A stretch of DNA of 64,000 nucleotides from Microbotryum silenes-acaulis (Eukaryota; Basidiomycota; Microbotryomycetes; Microbotryales; Microbotryaceae), in the NCBI GenBank assembly GCA_003665825.1, contig QPFY01000006.1, forward strand, positions 682,001 to 746,000, written 5' to 3'. Shown here piece after piece: positions 24,163-38,290 of the stretch (its first letter is position 1; the number at the start of each line of letters is the position of its first letter). Made by a program: the position numbers and the translations under genes. The notes under the pieces were generated by a model. That model was not told the origin of the DNA. It made no database searches and saw only the letters and a program-made list of their open reading frames with translations.

Positions 24163-25455
24163 ATGTCTTCACCGACCCAGACCACGCACACGCACATGCG
24201 AGGCTCATCGCAGTCGTCGTCGTTCCATGCACCACCACCACCACCGCCTTCATCGTCACGTCATTCGCACTCGCACTCGCGATCAGGCTCGACCTCGCTC
24301 ACACCGTCGATGCTCGCTTCGTTGCAATCCTCCACACCGTCTTTGACGAACCAACCCAACACGACGCGCATCCTCAAGCTCAGCAACTTTGACCCCTCCC
24401 TCAAGACGAGAGACATCCACCACCTCTTCGCCGAGTGGGAGGATGAGAGGGGTGGGTTCAGGATCAAGTGGGCCGATGACGTGACATGCTGGATCGTCTT
24501 CACAGATCCCGTCACAGGTGAGTCGACCGACCTGGAGTAGATATTTTCCTACCCTCTCCATCTTGCTTGACGACGAAGCGGACCGCTTGCCACACTGCTG
24601 CCGACGCTCAGGCGCACGTCCTTCCTCACTCTCCTCTCGCTCCACCTGGTCTCCTGTTCCATCACGACCTTCATATACTCCAACGAAGCTGAACCGAAGA
24701 ACCTTACATCTTTATGTGATCCTACAGCCAAACGAGCTTACCTCACCCTCCTGGGCAACCCCCCTGCTGCCCTTCAACCAACCAAAGAACACACCCCGTC
24801 GCTCACGCCTTACTCGGGTCCAGAAGCCAACTCGATCCTGGCAGCCGTCGCGAATCGACCTCGGTCCAGAAGTAACGCCGGGTCTGCGAACGGTGGCCAC
24901 TCGAGGAAAGGCTCGTCGATGGGTAGCGGAAGTGGATTTGCGCTCGGCGCAGGCGGACCAACGGTACCCCCACTTCCTACCAATATCGGCAATGGTACCG
25001 GCTTCGGCTCACGGGGTCGGAGTCCATCCTTCACTCGCTCAGATGGACAGTCACTACCGCCATCTTCGACGAGTCCCATGCCCGCCGGTGGGATGATGGG
25101 CTCGCCTTCGAGGTGGGGCAACGGCGATTCGAGTGGCGGGAGAACAACCCCGTCGGGGGCGGGGGCGCCCCGTGCCAGTTCTGATGGACCGGATACCGAC
25201 AACCCGTCGTTGAATAGTCCCAACCGCGGGGGGAGGAGCAGTCCAGAAGTGGTGAGAAGGGCGATGGAAACAAGTGGAGGATCCTCATCGCCCCGGCATA
25301 TGAAAGCGGGTCAGTCATGCTCTCATCATCTCACCTGGGTCACTTTACTGATGAGTAGCTGTCTTGTTCGTTCTGTGACAGGAGTCGAAGTCGTAGCAAA
25401 CGCGGTCGAAGGTCTAACAATCGACGAGGAAGGCGCGTCGGGTCGTGCTGCATGA
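24163..25455 (+). CDS. R3HCC1-like RRM-fold protein
   Basis: Three exons (24163-24517, 24728-25309, 25382-25455), 336 residues. Residues about 65-130 form an RRM-like domain, TRILKLSNFDPSLKTRDIHH, then FRIKWADDVTCWIVFTDPVT joined across intron 1 to AKRAYLTLLGNPPAAL. The phrase 'x-IKW-DD-x-C-x-x-VF' is characteristic of the C-terminal domain of R3HCC1/R3HCC1L proteins, probable RNA binders. The N-terminus is His/Ser/Pro low complexity, and the C-terminal two thirds is Gly/Ser/Pro-rich and probably disordered, with several SP sites. Function in fungi is not established; I infer RNA binding only. Confidence 0.82.
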
Positions 25456-26328
25456 TCTGCCGTCCCATCAATGTGCATCGCCCCATCTTCTTCTCCCTCT
25501 TACAAGTCACGTACGATATATAATGGTCCTTTTTTCTTCTCTGCTCGTTTCCTGCACATGATAATATTCACGCCCGTTCTAAATTCGGTCGGATCTCCCC
25601 TCTCTCGTCAGTCTTCCGCGTATTTCCCTTTTTATTGATTGTAAACAAGTTTTAGGCTACGCAGCAGTCCGCATTCCTTCACTTCTTCGGAACCATCATA
25701 TTATAATATGCTGCAGGTATATGTAACCCATCTTGCCGCGCTGTTTACGCCGGAGTAGGGCCTTCCGGACGGACACGCTCCTCGCGGCCCGAAAGGGACT
25801 GGCAGTAACATTGTTCAAGTTCCGGTCGCAACGTCAGTCGGTGGCAGGTACTATTTTAGTCACCGTACTTCCCAGGGTCACAGTGATGGATTTGTCTGTT
25901 TTGGTACTGAGTGCAGTTTCATGCTCTACAAGCCAGGCATTGCTGAGCGCCACGCTAGGTAGGGGTGGGCATCAACAGAGGGGTACGTCACCAGTCAAAA
26001 TCCTCGTCGACAGCCCGCTGAATGACCAAACACAACATAGGTTTGGATCAGATCGGTGCGACCACTGACCACTGAAGATCGACCTGGTGCTGCAGCTCTT
26101 CAACGGCGCGGCGTTCATCGGGCTGGTCAACCTCGCCGTTCCGCCAGTCGCTTACGTTTTGCCCTGACCCCTTACGCCGGGCAAGTCAGCTCGGGTGTTT
26201 GATCGGTGCAGTGGCAGTGTTGGGCCCGTAGGCTGGACATCAAGCGATTTCATCTACAGTCTATCTTTGTCTCGCTGACATTCGGTTGACGGATGAGCAG
26301 AGCAACTGTGAACGTCAAGATAGGGGAC
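25456..26328. other. intergenic between RRM gene and hAT element
   Basis: The first ~250 bases are T/C-rich 3' flank of the RRM gene, with several TATA/AATAAA-like strings (ataatataatatgctgcag region). No open frame of note. The right edge abuts the hAT terminal inverted repeat; the eight bases before it are taggggac. Confidence 0.4.
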
Positions 26329-29300
26329 CAGGGCTTCGCATTAGATCAGATAGATGCCTATCTATATCTACACCTCCTATAACTATCGTTCATCTATCTA
26401 TATGGCCATAGCTCATAGATAGACAGATACGCTTGGACGTAACTACGCAGATATCTAAAGCATCTGCCAGGAATACACGTCGAGGAGACAGGTTGTCCAT
26501 GGTCAGAGGGGTTCAAGCATATTCAAGAAGCATATCCGCTTAAGTTTCCAAGACCTTATCAAGTCATTGGCTTGGCTCCGAACGGTGGCGGTGAGACAGA
26601 GGCCGCCCTCCCGGCTGCCCGTTATGCCCTACTAGTTCGGTCGGCTTCTATCTCGGAAGCGAAGCAAAACATTGCCTATCTTGAAGGCATGAGGCCTGAG
26701 AATTGAGCTCCTGAAAGGAAATGGGCAAATGAGCCAGAAGATTTTGGAGTCCGCATATTGCCACTGGTCGTCTGCCGGTTTCACTTCTCCCCTTTCTAGT
26801 ACCTCCCCGTCTTCTCCCTCTCTAGCTCATAAATCCCCAAACCCCTCATCTTGCTACAACATGGCTACTCCTACTGCCGCAGAAGATCTTGTCGCCACTG
26901 TCTTCAGCACGGAGGCGGAAGCAAAAGTGTTCTACACCGAGCTTCGGTCTGCTGGCCCCGAAGACCGATTGCAAGCGAGGTGCGCCGACGTTGCTCGGGC
27001 CTTCCTTTTCTCCCGGACCTCGGGAAAGTGGGATCATTTCGATGTCGTCGTGTTTCAATCGAATGGCAAATTGAAGATCCGAGCAACGTGCAAGACTCGT
27101 CCAGCCTCTCATTGCGAAACCGTTGACTTCGAGACCGCACACCAACACGGCGTATCGAACTGGAACAGGGGCATCAAACAATGCCTGGCATCCAGGGGGG
27201 AAGGGGCGAACACGGTTAGTTCGCTTGAAATAATGTTTGCAGGCTGTTACAGCAGGTCACTAAAGATTTTTCTGTCTTGTACTTTCAGAACGTGCAACCA
27301 TTGCTTTCTGCTGCAATCTTCGACAATGCATTGTTCATGTTATCCATCGTTCTTCACGTTGCAATCTCGAAGGAAGCGTTCACCCACGTAGACCCCCAAC
27401 TTCAAACCTGGCTCGCCTACTCCTATCACTTCGCCAATGTGAATGCTATCCTCGGTAGTCACGACACCGTCAAGAGGCTACTCGTTCATCTACATAGGGA
27501 GCTGTCGGTTCAATTCGGCGAATTTCTTGTCAAGCGAAATCGCGGGAATCATCTGGTTATCGATGGTTGGACCGCTCCCAACTGCATCAGTGTTCTCGGA
27601 GTCGTCGTAGTGTATGAACAAGATGGCGTCGTTCATCGTCACATACTCAAGTTCATCGAGTCGAAAGGTCGCCACGGCGGGAAAGAGCTCGCAGCGTCGC
27701 TTCATGAATGCGTCGAAGAGTTCAAGATCTCGCATCTCGTTCGAACCCTCGTGATGGACAACGCCTCGAACTGCAACAAGATGGCGGTGGAGTACAAGAA
27801 CCTCAATGACTCGTGGTGGGGACCCGAGATGCGAGTTCGCTGCTTCGCCCACATTCTCCAGCTAGTGATGGGCGCACTTTACGCTGCCTTTTCCATGGCC
27901 CCTGCTCGTCCGCCTACTCCTCGGGCGCGCAAGAACACGACTGGCAAGCATATATCTGCTTTCGACGGTCATCCCAACGTCGAAGATGATTCGGATGCTG
28001 AAAATCAGAGGATCGACGACGAGATTGCTCAAGCTCTGTCCATTGCGACTGCCTCTGGTGACTACGACATTTCAGCATTGGAATTTACGGTGAACAATTC
28101 GAAGACTTGCTTGAGAGAGGCTTTGGATTGGGGCGAGTCGGTCGGCATCAAGATTCAACCCATCCTTCGACGAAAATGCATGACCATTATTCCTACGATC
28201 GCCGATTTTGCACAACACGTTTCGGGACTGAGAGTCAAATCCTCCGACAAACACAGATGGCAGCAGTCGGTCGTTGCCACCGCCAAGGACCGACCCGATT
28301 CCAAGGCGACGGAGTTTTCCCGTAAAAACGAGACGCGTTGGAACTCTATTCACCTCTGCCTTCAGATCCATGTTCTGTTCTCGAGTGCCATCGACTACTA
28401 TATGGCGCGCGACGACACACCCTCGAACATCGTGGACAAATTCGCCCTTCCTGATGACGCACTTGATATCGTTAAAGAGCTCCTTGACATTGGCGAATAC
28501 CTCAAGACCCTGACGGTTCAGTTCCAAGATGCAACGCCTCGCACTTGGGATGTCATCGCCGAGTTCGAACGAGTTGAAGGCATGCTTGACAACAAGGCTC
28601 AAACCGCTTCTCCCATGGTGCGCATCGCAGCCAAGTCCGCTTTGATTGTTCTGGGCAACTACTACTCGAAGGTTGGCGACGATTCGATTGCTGCATTTGG
28701 GTCGATGTTCTTTCATCCTCGTCACCATCTGCGATTCTTTCAGCGACCTGGAACTGCTTGGGCCGAAACCGATATCAATGAGAAGCAGAAGAAGCTCCAT
28801 GAAATCTACAAGAAGGTGTACCTTCCTCTCTATGAGGACATCCCCGAAGCTGGTCCTCCGTCCCCGATTGATTCCGATGCTTGCTCCGACCACGATTTGT
28901 ATGGTGATGAAGGTGACACACAAGGCTCTCACAACTACTACGAGCCAGATGCCTTCCTCCAGTACTGGGCTAGGGGATGCGTCAGACTGAACAAGAACGA
29001 CGGCTACAAGGGGTGCCCTATCAAGTATTGGGTGACACAACGTGCGATTCCAGGGCAGAAGGCTCTTGCCGAGATGGCAATTGACTTCATCACAATTCCA
29101 CCAACTGCGTGCGATGCGGAACGCGCTTTCTCCACCGGCCGCCGGACGATCAACTATATGCAGCACAGCACCTCCGCCGAAGTTCTGAACGCCAAGATGT
29201 GTCTCGGTAGCTGGGCTAACCCGACCGCTCCTATCTTCGGGGGCACCCCCGAGGGCTTCGCTCGTCATGCCCGACCCATCATCGCAAGTGAGTTCAAATG

Positions 29301-30043
29301 AGAGGAGTCATGCTAGCCCCAGCTACTTGCAGCGACTGAGGACCCAATAATCTTTCTTGCAGGCAAGCTCCGTGCTCCATCGAAGCGTGTCGTGGCAAAG
29401 AAGAGTTCTTCGGCAGTCCACAAAGCGAATAAGCGGCAGCGCCACAACGTCACTGGAGAATCCTCGCGATCGACCTCGCTCTCGCAAAATTCGCCGATTG
29501 AAGAGCTGGAACTCTCAGACACGGACGAAGAATCGTCTTGAGCACTACCCAAGTATGCAACAGAGTAAATCTTCGTTTCTCCCATGTACATAATAAACCC
29601 TCAACAACATATTTTCTCTCTGTTTCTCTGTTTCTGCCCCTTCATAGATTTTTCAACCGAGTCCTCTAGCTTTCCCTCATTTGCACTTGCTCTCCGTCGT
29701 CTGTCAATAGAATACAAGGCACGGCTGCCATTCTGCCACTTCGTCGAGTTTTTCTGGCGGCAGCTGGAGAGATCTTGTCATGGCTGCAAAGGCCTTTTGT
29801 GTCGAGGACAAGGGAACAAGGGTCCGCCCTGTCATATCTATACACGCACATCTATGCATACCTCCACACATCTAGTCATCATCTATCAAGTGGCGTTTAT
29901 CTACGTAGATATCCACTAGATATCTATCTTTCATCTATCTGTTCTGCTGTAGATGACAGATCTATAGATAGCCCGAAAAAAGGCAAAATTATAGATAGAT
30001 AAAAGATATCTACGCGCATATCTGATCTAATGCGAAGCCCTGC
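26329..30043 (+). mobile_element. hAT DNA transposon, 3.7 kb, apparently full length
   Basis: The left end CAGGGCTTCGCATTAGATCA (26329) is matched by the reverse complement of the right end (…tgatctaatgcgaagccctg, ending 30043). The match extends for 24 bases. Both subterminal regions are dense in the words atctat/agatag (26346-26460 and 29820-30010), typical of transposase binding sites in hAT elements. The element encloses one open transposase gene. The flanking octamers differ (taggggac left, ccagtgag right), so no target-site duplication is visible. Confidence 0.88.
26861..29541 (+). CDS. hAT family transposase
   Basis: Cut-and-paste transposase. Exons 26861-27214, 27289-29287 and 29363-29541 join without frameshift or stop to 843 residues. 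RNase H-like core residues sit in HLVIDGWTAP and LVMDNASNCNKM, with the conserved RCFAHILQLV following. The C-terminal dimerisation domain is complete: YWVTQRAIPGQKALAEMAID, then TIPPTACDAERAFSTGRRTI and AKMCLGSW. An acidic/Ser-rich tail with basic patches (KRVVAKK, NKRQRHN) is added by exon 3. No clear BED finger is seen at the N-terminus. An alternative upstream ATG at 26729 would add 44 residues. All diagnostic residues being present, this copy may be active. Confidence 0.92.
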
Positions 30044-30051
30044 CAGTGAGT

Positions 30052-30392
30052 GCCAGTGCAGTGTTGGAGTGTCGGCAACAACTTGTCCGAGTCGTCCGTC
30101 GGCGCGAGTTCGGTGTGGAGGTGCTCGAATGCCGAACGTGACTGTCCTGGCTCGCTTCTCGAAGCGCGCTCGGACTCGGCTCGGATCGCCACCCCCTTTT
30201 GACCTTTGGCTTCTCCCCACCCACACACCTCACAGCCTCGCTCACGGCCTCGCTCACAGCCATCTCACCAAAAATGTCGACCGAAGGAAAAGTTGTAAGC
30301 TACAGTACACAGCTGTTTTTGACCATGTTCCACGTGCTGATGTAGCCTCTCGCGTCGCCCATTCGATTGACCGCCCCACCTCGATCCTCATC
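30052..30392 (+). repeat. duplicate of the SFA1 promoter, first exon and intron 1
   Basis: Nearly identical to 34455-34767, the 5' flank of the formaldehyde dehydrogenase gene. It includes the ATG (30274), the codons MSTEGKV, the gtaagc donor, and the intron up to cacctcgatcctcatc. Differences are a 4-bp insertion (ccca repeat at about 30220) and an extra ~28 bp near 30343-30370. It starts 9 bp from the end of the hAT element and ends where F-box gene sequence begins. Confidence 0.9.
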
Positions 30393-30993
30393 TCCGGTGC
30401 TCCTGTCACGCGCACTCGTTCGAAACGGCGTGTATCGACTGCTTCACCAGGTCCTGCCGCTGGCGCTGCGAGTCTCCTGGCACTTGCTGGTCCTAGTAGT
30501 AGTGTCGCTTCGGACACGCGTCTCTCATCGGCGGCCACGAGTCAAGCCCAGACGGCTAGTTCACATACGAGCCTCGTCACGACTACCGCGTCGCCCGCGA
30601 AAACCTCACCACACCCTCTCCCGCGCACAAAATCCGAAGCAATGCCTGCGGCGAACCTGGAGCCCATCAGGGCCGCTGGTACGCACGCGAATCGCCGCTT
30701 CGGACTGTTTTCATGTAAAGGGACGGTTGGATCGACGACAAAATCTGGCACAAGCCTCGGGCACATCACGGAGTCGAGGTCGAGTCTTACTTCACACACT
30801 TCATCGCACACGAACCTTCAGTCAACCTAAAAGAACCTTGTGCCGGCTGCTCATCCGCTAACCAATCTCCGACGAGCAACAATTGGCACGGATCATACCG
30901 CGATTCGGACGCCCTCGGCGACAGTTCAGCCTGGCACGCTCACCGCACCAACTGAATGCTTAACAACGGGTCGCGCACAGATTAACCCGCTGC
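30393..30993 (+). pseudogene. broken copy of an F-box gene N-terminus
   Basis: Closely similar to 39437-40028, the first exon of the F-box gene downstream (both read APVTRTRSKRRVSTAS at the start and AQINPL at the end). In this copy the frame is ended early by a stop at about 30828 (LQST then stop, where the other copy continues LQSTPKNLAPA), and it stops abruptly before the F-box itself. The duplicate of the SFA1 first exon sits directly upstream, so any transcript would be chimeric. The F-box frame is not in register with MSTEGKV through the only obvious acceptor (gtag at ~30347), which would instead open a different 171-codon frame ending at 30861. Confidence 0.8.
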
Positions 30994-31044
30994 CTCTTCC
31001 GTCCCGTTGCCTGCGGCATTAAGCCCAAGGACGACTCCCAACGC

Positions 31045-31450
31045 ATGGCCAAGCGTTCTCTCACCGGTGACATCGTCGGCGCCGCGGCCGAGGTCGTAGC
31101 CGACGCCGCCGTCAAGCTCCAAGCCGTCGCCGACCTCGTCGTCCCCGGCATCGGCGAAGTCGCCGCTTCGGTCTGCTTGGTTGCTGAGGCTAGCGTCGAT
31201 GCCAAGGTCCTTGCTTTGAGTTCGGTTAAGGGTGGTCTCGAAATTGACCTGACCGCCTTCGCCGACGTCGCGGTGAGTTTACTTATCCGTCTCACTCGAT
31301 AGCCCTCTGTGCTGTTCGTTCGGAGCCCCTAACTCTTTCGCGTGTTCCACCCTCCGTGTCCCATAACGTTAGGCCTCGACCTTCGTCTTGATCGCCATCG
31401 ACGTCGAAGCCGCCATCGCACAGGGTATTCCCATCCCCGGCATCTTCTGA
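31045..31450 (+). CDS. small Ala/Val-rich hypothetical protein
   Basis: Exons 31045-31272 and 31372-31450, joined at gcg|gtgagt…gttag|gcc, give about 101 residues. It begins MAKRSLTGDIVGAAAEVVAD, is strongly Ala/Val/Asp-rich with amphipathic periodicity, and ends with a more hydrophobic stretch (TFVLIAIDVEAAIAQGIPIP). No cysteine pattern or signal peptide. The frame is also open upstream of the ATG (KPKDDSQR), so it may be the 3' end of a longer gene whose 5' part was replaced by the chimeric repeats. Codon use is strongly C-ending (gtc, gcc, atc), typical of highly expressed genes here. Not recognised. Confidence 0.5.
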
Positions 31451-32183
31451 TCGAGAAATCCTCGTCATCGTGATCCCCCGAGCGTCGCGCTCTCAACATT
31501 TGAACCTGTGCCCTCGGTCTGGGCGCACCCTTCACCACCTATACCCTAACCTCCTCTATCTTAGTTTCGTCCCAACTCGGGAGAAGACTTAATAATCTTT
31601 TTTCGTTCGAGGGGTCTTTATTGCAAAAGGGGCTGTCTGTCAATGGATGGGTTTGATCCCCTAACACCACTAAGTTGCGCTCCGGTCCGAGCTTTAAAAA
31701 CTGCCTCCTGCCTGTAAGGCCTGGTCGTCTGGCCTTGCAAGTAACAGGATACTAGCATGTATTCCAAAGAATAAACTGGTCAAAGGAGAAGGTAGAGTCT
31801 ACTACTTCCCTGCGGTGCTTAAGGCCAGACGCGCGCGTAAGGCCGTGATTAATTACCGGGTATTACAGCCGATCCACAAAGCATGCAACGGTCCGGAGCT
31901 CATTGCACGAGTGTTTGAAAAGTCCAGCAACATGCAACGGGCAGGATGTTTATGAATGGAGAACATTTCATATGCTGTAATTAATGTGTGTTTTACCTCC
32001 ACTCAAATCATGTAACCGTTCAATTCTCCTGATATATGGGTTTGGATTTCATCCTCCCCTAATTTAACGGGTTGCCACTGATAAGAGGAGATTGTGAAAA
32101 GATTATGTACATGGTTTGATAAGCTTAATTCATAAAGAGTTGCCCTAGGTGCGTTTCCTAGAGTTGGCGATGATTCCACAGCG
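31451..32183. other. intergenic, no gene seen
   Basis: 733 bp between the small hypothetical gene and the 3' end of the mannosyltransferase gene. It is AT-richer than its surroundings. No coding frame or transposon terminus is recognised. Confidence 0.4.
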
Positions 32184-34147
32184 TTAGGCCCTGAGCTCCT
32201 TGAGGTCACTCAGCACCGCTGCCCCTAAAATCCTTGTATACAACTCGTCGAAACCCAACCCCGAATCCGTCTTAACCTCCTCCAACTTGATCATATTATC
32301 TACCTTCAGTGACCTCATGCACCAAGGGAACATTTCGGTTGCCCAATCGACCGTACCGGAACTGTAAACGGTCGGGAGGAAATAGTCCGAGGTAGCGTTG
32401 TGCTTGTTTTCGAGGAGGGAGCAGTTCCACCAAAACGGGCGACCCTCTGTCACGAGCAGAAAGAAACAGACAGTCAGTGGTCCAGTATTGCGTCTTTCAT
32501 TCAAGAGGCTCACTTCGATCGAGATGAAGATGATGCTCGCTACACATCTCAGGGGTTGAGACTCCGTCTGATCCAGTAAAGTAGGTAATGTGCCCGATCG
32601 TCGAGGCGAAGGGTGGATCGAAATAGTGTGTCGCGATTTGAACCAATGCTTTATGGTCAGAGCACATTCAATCAAGGTTAGACAGACGGGTGAAGATTCT
32701 CACAAGGTACTCCCGCGAGCTCGAAACCGATCCTGTGAGATATCGGACCGCCTCAATTAGCTCCGACTCCGCGGCTTTCCTGAACTTGGTCGTGCCGCAC
32801 TGACCAGTAAGACTCCTTGTCCCCAAGAGTCATCCGGTACATCACTGACATCCTCACTTGCCGCGTGTTGAGCCACCCGACAAAGGCCAGTCCCAACACG
32901 ACATCCCGTCTCCCTTTATCGACCACGACGACCCCCGATTCCATCTCCTCCCTCGACGCTCTGTCCTTCCACCATCTCGACTTGTTCAACATCGCACTCG
33001 GCACACGATCCTTCATCACGCCTTCGAACCAAATATGGACCGCAATATCGTCAGGCAACAATTCACGATCCCTAAAGAACAAAGTACCGGTTTCTCGATA
33101 ACCTGGATCTTGGAGGAGCTCATTCGGGTCCTGCATGAAGACGACGTCGGCATCGACGAGGATCGTCTCTTTGAAGGGCGAGACTAAGAGCGAAAGGTTT
33201 GATCGCATAACTGCCATTCAAGATACCGACATGGTCTTCGGGGAAGACGTGAAGGAGGTCGAACACCTCGACGTCAGGAGAAAGGGACTTGAGCTTTCGT
33301 TAATTATCCGGGGAGAGATCGTCCGGCCCGGCATGGACGATGAGGATGGGCAACGTGGTCAAGTGCACTTTCTTGAGCGTCGTAATGAGGTGCAAGGCGT
33401 ACTGTGAGTCGAGAGCATACCTTTTCAGCCTACTAACAAATCGTTTGGGTGGGAAGATTTTCTCGCTCACCCGTAAGTACTTGTTCGAACAAGGCAAGAG
33501 GATCCCCTTCGGTCGAGTGAGCTTGTCGATAAGCTGATCGAATGATCTCGAACCCTCTCGGGCTGAGGCGATGTAGGGGAACAATTTAGCGAAGAGCGAA
33601 TCACGAAGGTCGATTGCGGAGTTGATGATCACGTCTACTTTGGTGCTGGGTAGGTCAGGACTAATTGGAGTTCGTGTGAAACGATCCAAGTCCTGGTGGG
33701 ACGCATCAAAGCTAGGTGGATGAGCCCGAACACGGCGCGAGGAGATGTCTCAGATTCACTTACGAGCACGACCTTGACGTGATTGGCAAACACCCCAATA
33801 CTCCAAGGCAGAATAGAGTCTACGAGATTGATCGACCGGTCATGCTGATCGAGTAGCGTCTGGTACTGCCGCTCGAGCTCGTCCAAGCTGGTCGCAACCG
33901 GCGTGCCGGCGTTCGCGGAGGACCCTGTCTGCCACCATTGTGCTGTCTGAGGGTGGTGATAGACCCGCTTCAGGTGGTGGGTCGCAAAGGGCAGTAGATG
34001 ATATAGTGTGAAAACTATAAGAATGCCCGAGACTAGATGGCGAAGTCGACGATAACGGCTAGGTCGAGATGAGGCGGTGCTGGGGGCAGACAGGGGTAAT
34101 TCGACTCGGGACGTTGAATAAGTAGTGACACGCAGTTTATCAATCAT
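32184..34147 (-). CDS. MNN1-type alpha-1,3-mannosyltransferase
   Basis: Golgi type II membrane glycosyltransferase predicted to add mannose to N- or O-glycans from GDP-mannose. From ATG at 34147 there is a short cytosolic tail, then a signal anchor (LVSGILIVFTLYHLLPFATH, about residues 38-57) and a stem. The catalytic domain, spread over several exons, shows LHLITTLKKVHLTTLPILIV, the donor-metal motif LVDADVVFMQDP (D-x-D), FRDRELLPDDIAVHIWFEGV, ESGVVVVDKGRRD and the C-terminal GRPFWWNCSLLENKHN. The order matches the MNN1/TTP1 family. Stop at 32184. Introns lie near 33760-33690, 33300-33215, 32810-32680 and 32520-32460; exact joins not all verified. Divergent from SFA1. Confidence 0.87.
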
Positions 34148-36643
<2,496 letters not shown>

Positions 36644-37094
36644 GCCGAGGACGAGTGATATTGAAAAAGGCATTTTGGATCAAGGTTGAGGGATCGGATC
36701 AGAATGTGTGCAGGAGGGTTTTGGCGGAATTTATTGCACGAATTGCTATGATTGGAATGGGTAGTTTCGGTTCGAGAGAACGCGTTTGAATCCGGCGGTC
36801 TGCTCCGTGTCAGGCTCCGAGTAGGCACTGTAGTGTGTGCTGCAGCGGACAACACACGAATACACTGCCTGCCTATGAGCAATCGTTGACCTCGAAAGTC
36901 CCGATTACTATGACACTGAAAAACAATTTCCAATTTGGTTACCGCTCGACGCTTTCCTGAATTAGTAATCACACACCCCGGCTCACGCCGATCGCCGTGA
37001 CGCGGCCGGCTTCGCAACCGAGCATGCCTCCCCTCCGTTCGTGCTCAGTCCACCATCGCATCCCACCCGACGTCAGACCATCTACCGATCCGTC
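36644..37094. other. intergenic SFA1 to C1D-like gene
   Basis: 451 bp on the same strand as both neighbours: 3' flank of SFA1 and promoter of the next gene. No coding frame supported. Confidence 0.4.
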
Positions 37095-38290
37095 ATGTCT
37101 CTCACCGAAGTGGACCCTTCCAAAACGCTCGAAACGCTCTCGACGACCGTAGACCAGCTTGAAGCGACGCTTGCACCGCTCCTCTCCTCGTGCACCTCCC
37201 TCACAGACCTCTTCGCGCAACTCGAGACTCAGCGAACGGGGGTTTCGCCTATCGAGAGGGCACATGCGAGGATCGCGTTGGCGTATACGGTGCATGATTT
37301 GATTTGGGGTCAGTTTTGGAGGAAGTGAATCACTTGAGCGTGGACTGTGCAGTTACTGATGCGCTTATTTTGGCTGTTTCAGTCTATTTGAGAATCTGCG
37401 CAATCGACCCGGCGACTCATCCTGTCATGACAGAATTGGTACGTTCCGGAACCACCGCATCCGTATCCATCCATTACTTGAGACTAAGTCTTCCTTTCGG
37501 TTGTTTCCCACAGACTCGTCTCAAAAATTACTTTTCGAAATTGCACCGCGCCGAACCGACTATACTCCAAACCAACCAAACCCAAACCGAAAATGAAGCC
37601 GGTCCTTCAACCATCTCCATCAACGATAACGGACGAAGGACGAATTTGGACATTGACGCAGCAACGAGGTTCATCAATGCTGCGATTGGGGGGAAGAAAA
37701 GGCTCGATCCGAAGGGGAAGCATACGAGGTTTGATGGAGAGGAGGGGGAGGAGGAAAACGGGAGTAGTAGTAGTGCAAGTAGTGAGCAAGAGGTGGCCAA
37801 GAGTTTGGGGAAGAAGGAAGGAAAGTCGGAGGCGAAGAAGCAGGTCAAGAAGGTGCCGATGGGGAGACCCAAGATGGATCCGTTCATGGGTAGGTTTCTC
37901 GCCGGCAAAATGATTTTCATACATTCGGGCGGGCAAAGACCACTTTCATCTGATCTTAACTTGCATTTGTCTCGTACAGGCTTCGATGATCAGACGACCT
38001 CATCCAAACCCAACGAAAAGGAGGCCAAGTTGAAGGGCAAATCTGTCGAGGCCACACCCACGACGACCTCCAGCGAAGGCAAGAAGAAGAAGAAGCGAGC
38101 GCTGTCCGTGTCCAACGTCGAACCGACATCTACATCAACGTCGACGGCACCTCTCTCAAAGCACCAGAAAAAAAAGTTGAGACTCAAGGCGGGTGGAGGG
38201 CTGCCGGGAGAAGGTGTAGGATCGGGCTCGAACGATGGGGAGGGGAAGAAGAGCAGCCCGAAGAAGGTCAAGAAGGCGACCAAAGAATGA
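37095..38290 (+). CDS. LRP1: exosome cofactor Rrp47/Lrp1 (C1D family)
   Basis: Nuclear RNA-binding partner of the exosome nuclease Rrp6, needed for 3' processing of rRNA and snoRNAs. Four exons: ATG at 37095, then joins DLIW|VYLRICAIDPATHPV, TEL|TRLKNYFSKLHRAEPT and PFMG|FDDQTTS. The Sas10/Utp3/C1D domain spans the first ~105 residues: LDQLEATLAP-like helix (TVDQLEATLAPLLSSCTSL), AHARIALAYTVHDLIWVYLR, then the LKNYFSK helix. The C-terminal half is Lys/Ser/Glu-rich with nuclear localisation-type blocks (KKKKKRAL, KHQKKKLRLK, SPKKVKKATKE), as expected for Rrp47. The acidic and Lys-rich inserts make it longer than yeast Lrp1. Confidence 0.85.

Noticed and set aside
28072..29268. 398-codon antisense gene inside the hAT element
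   Set aside because: It is the shadow of the transposase coding exon, which has clear hAT motifs; the antisense protein has none.
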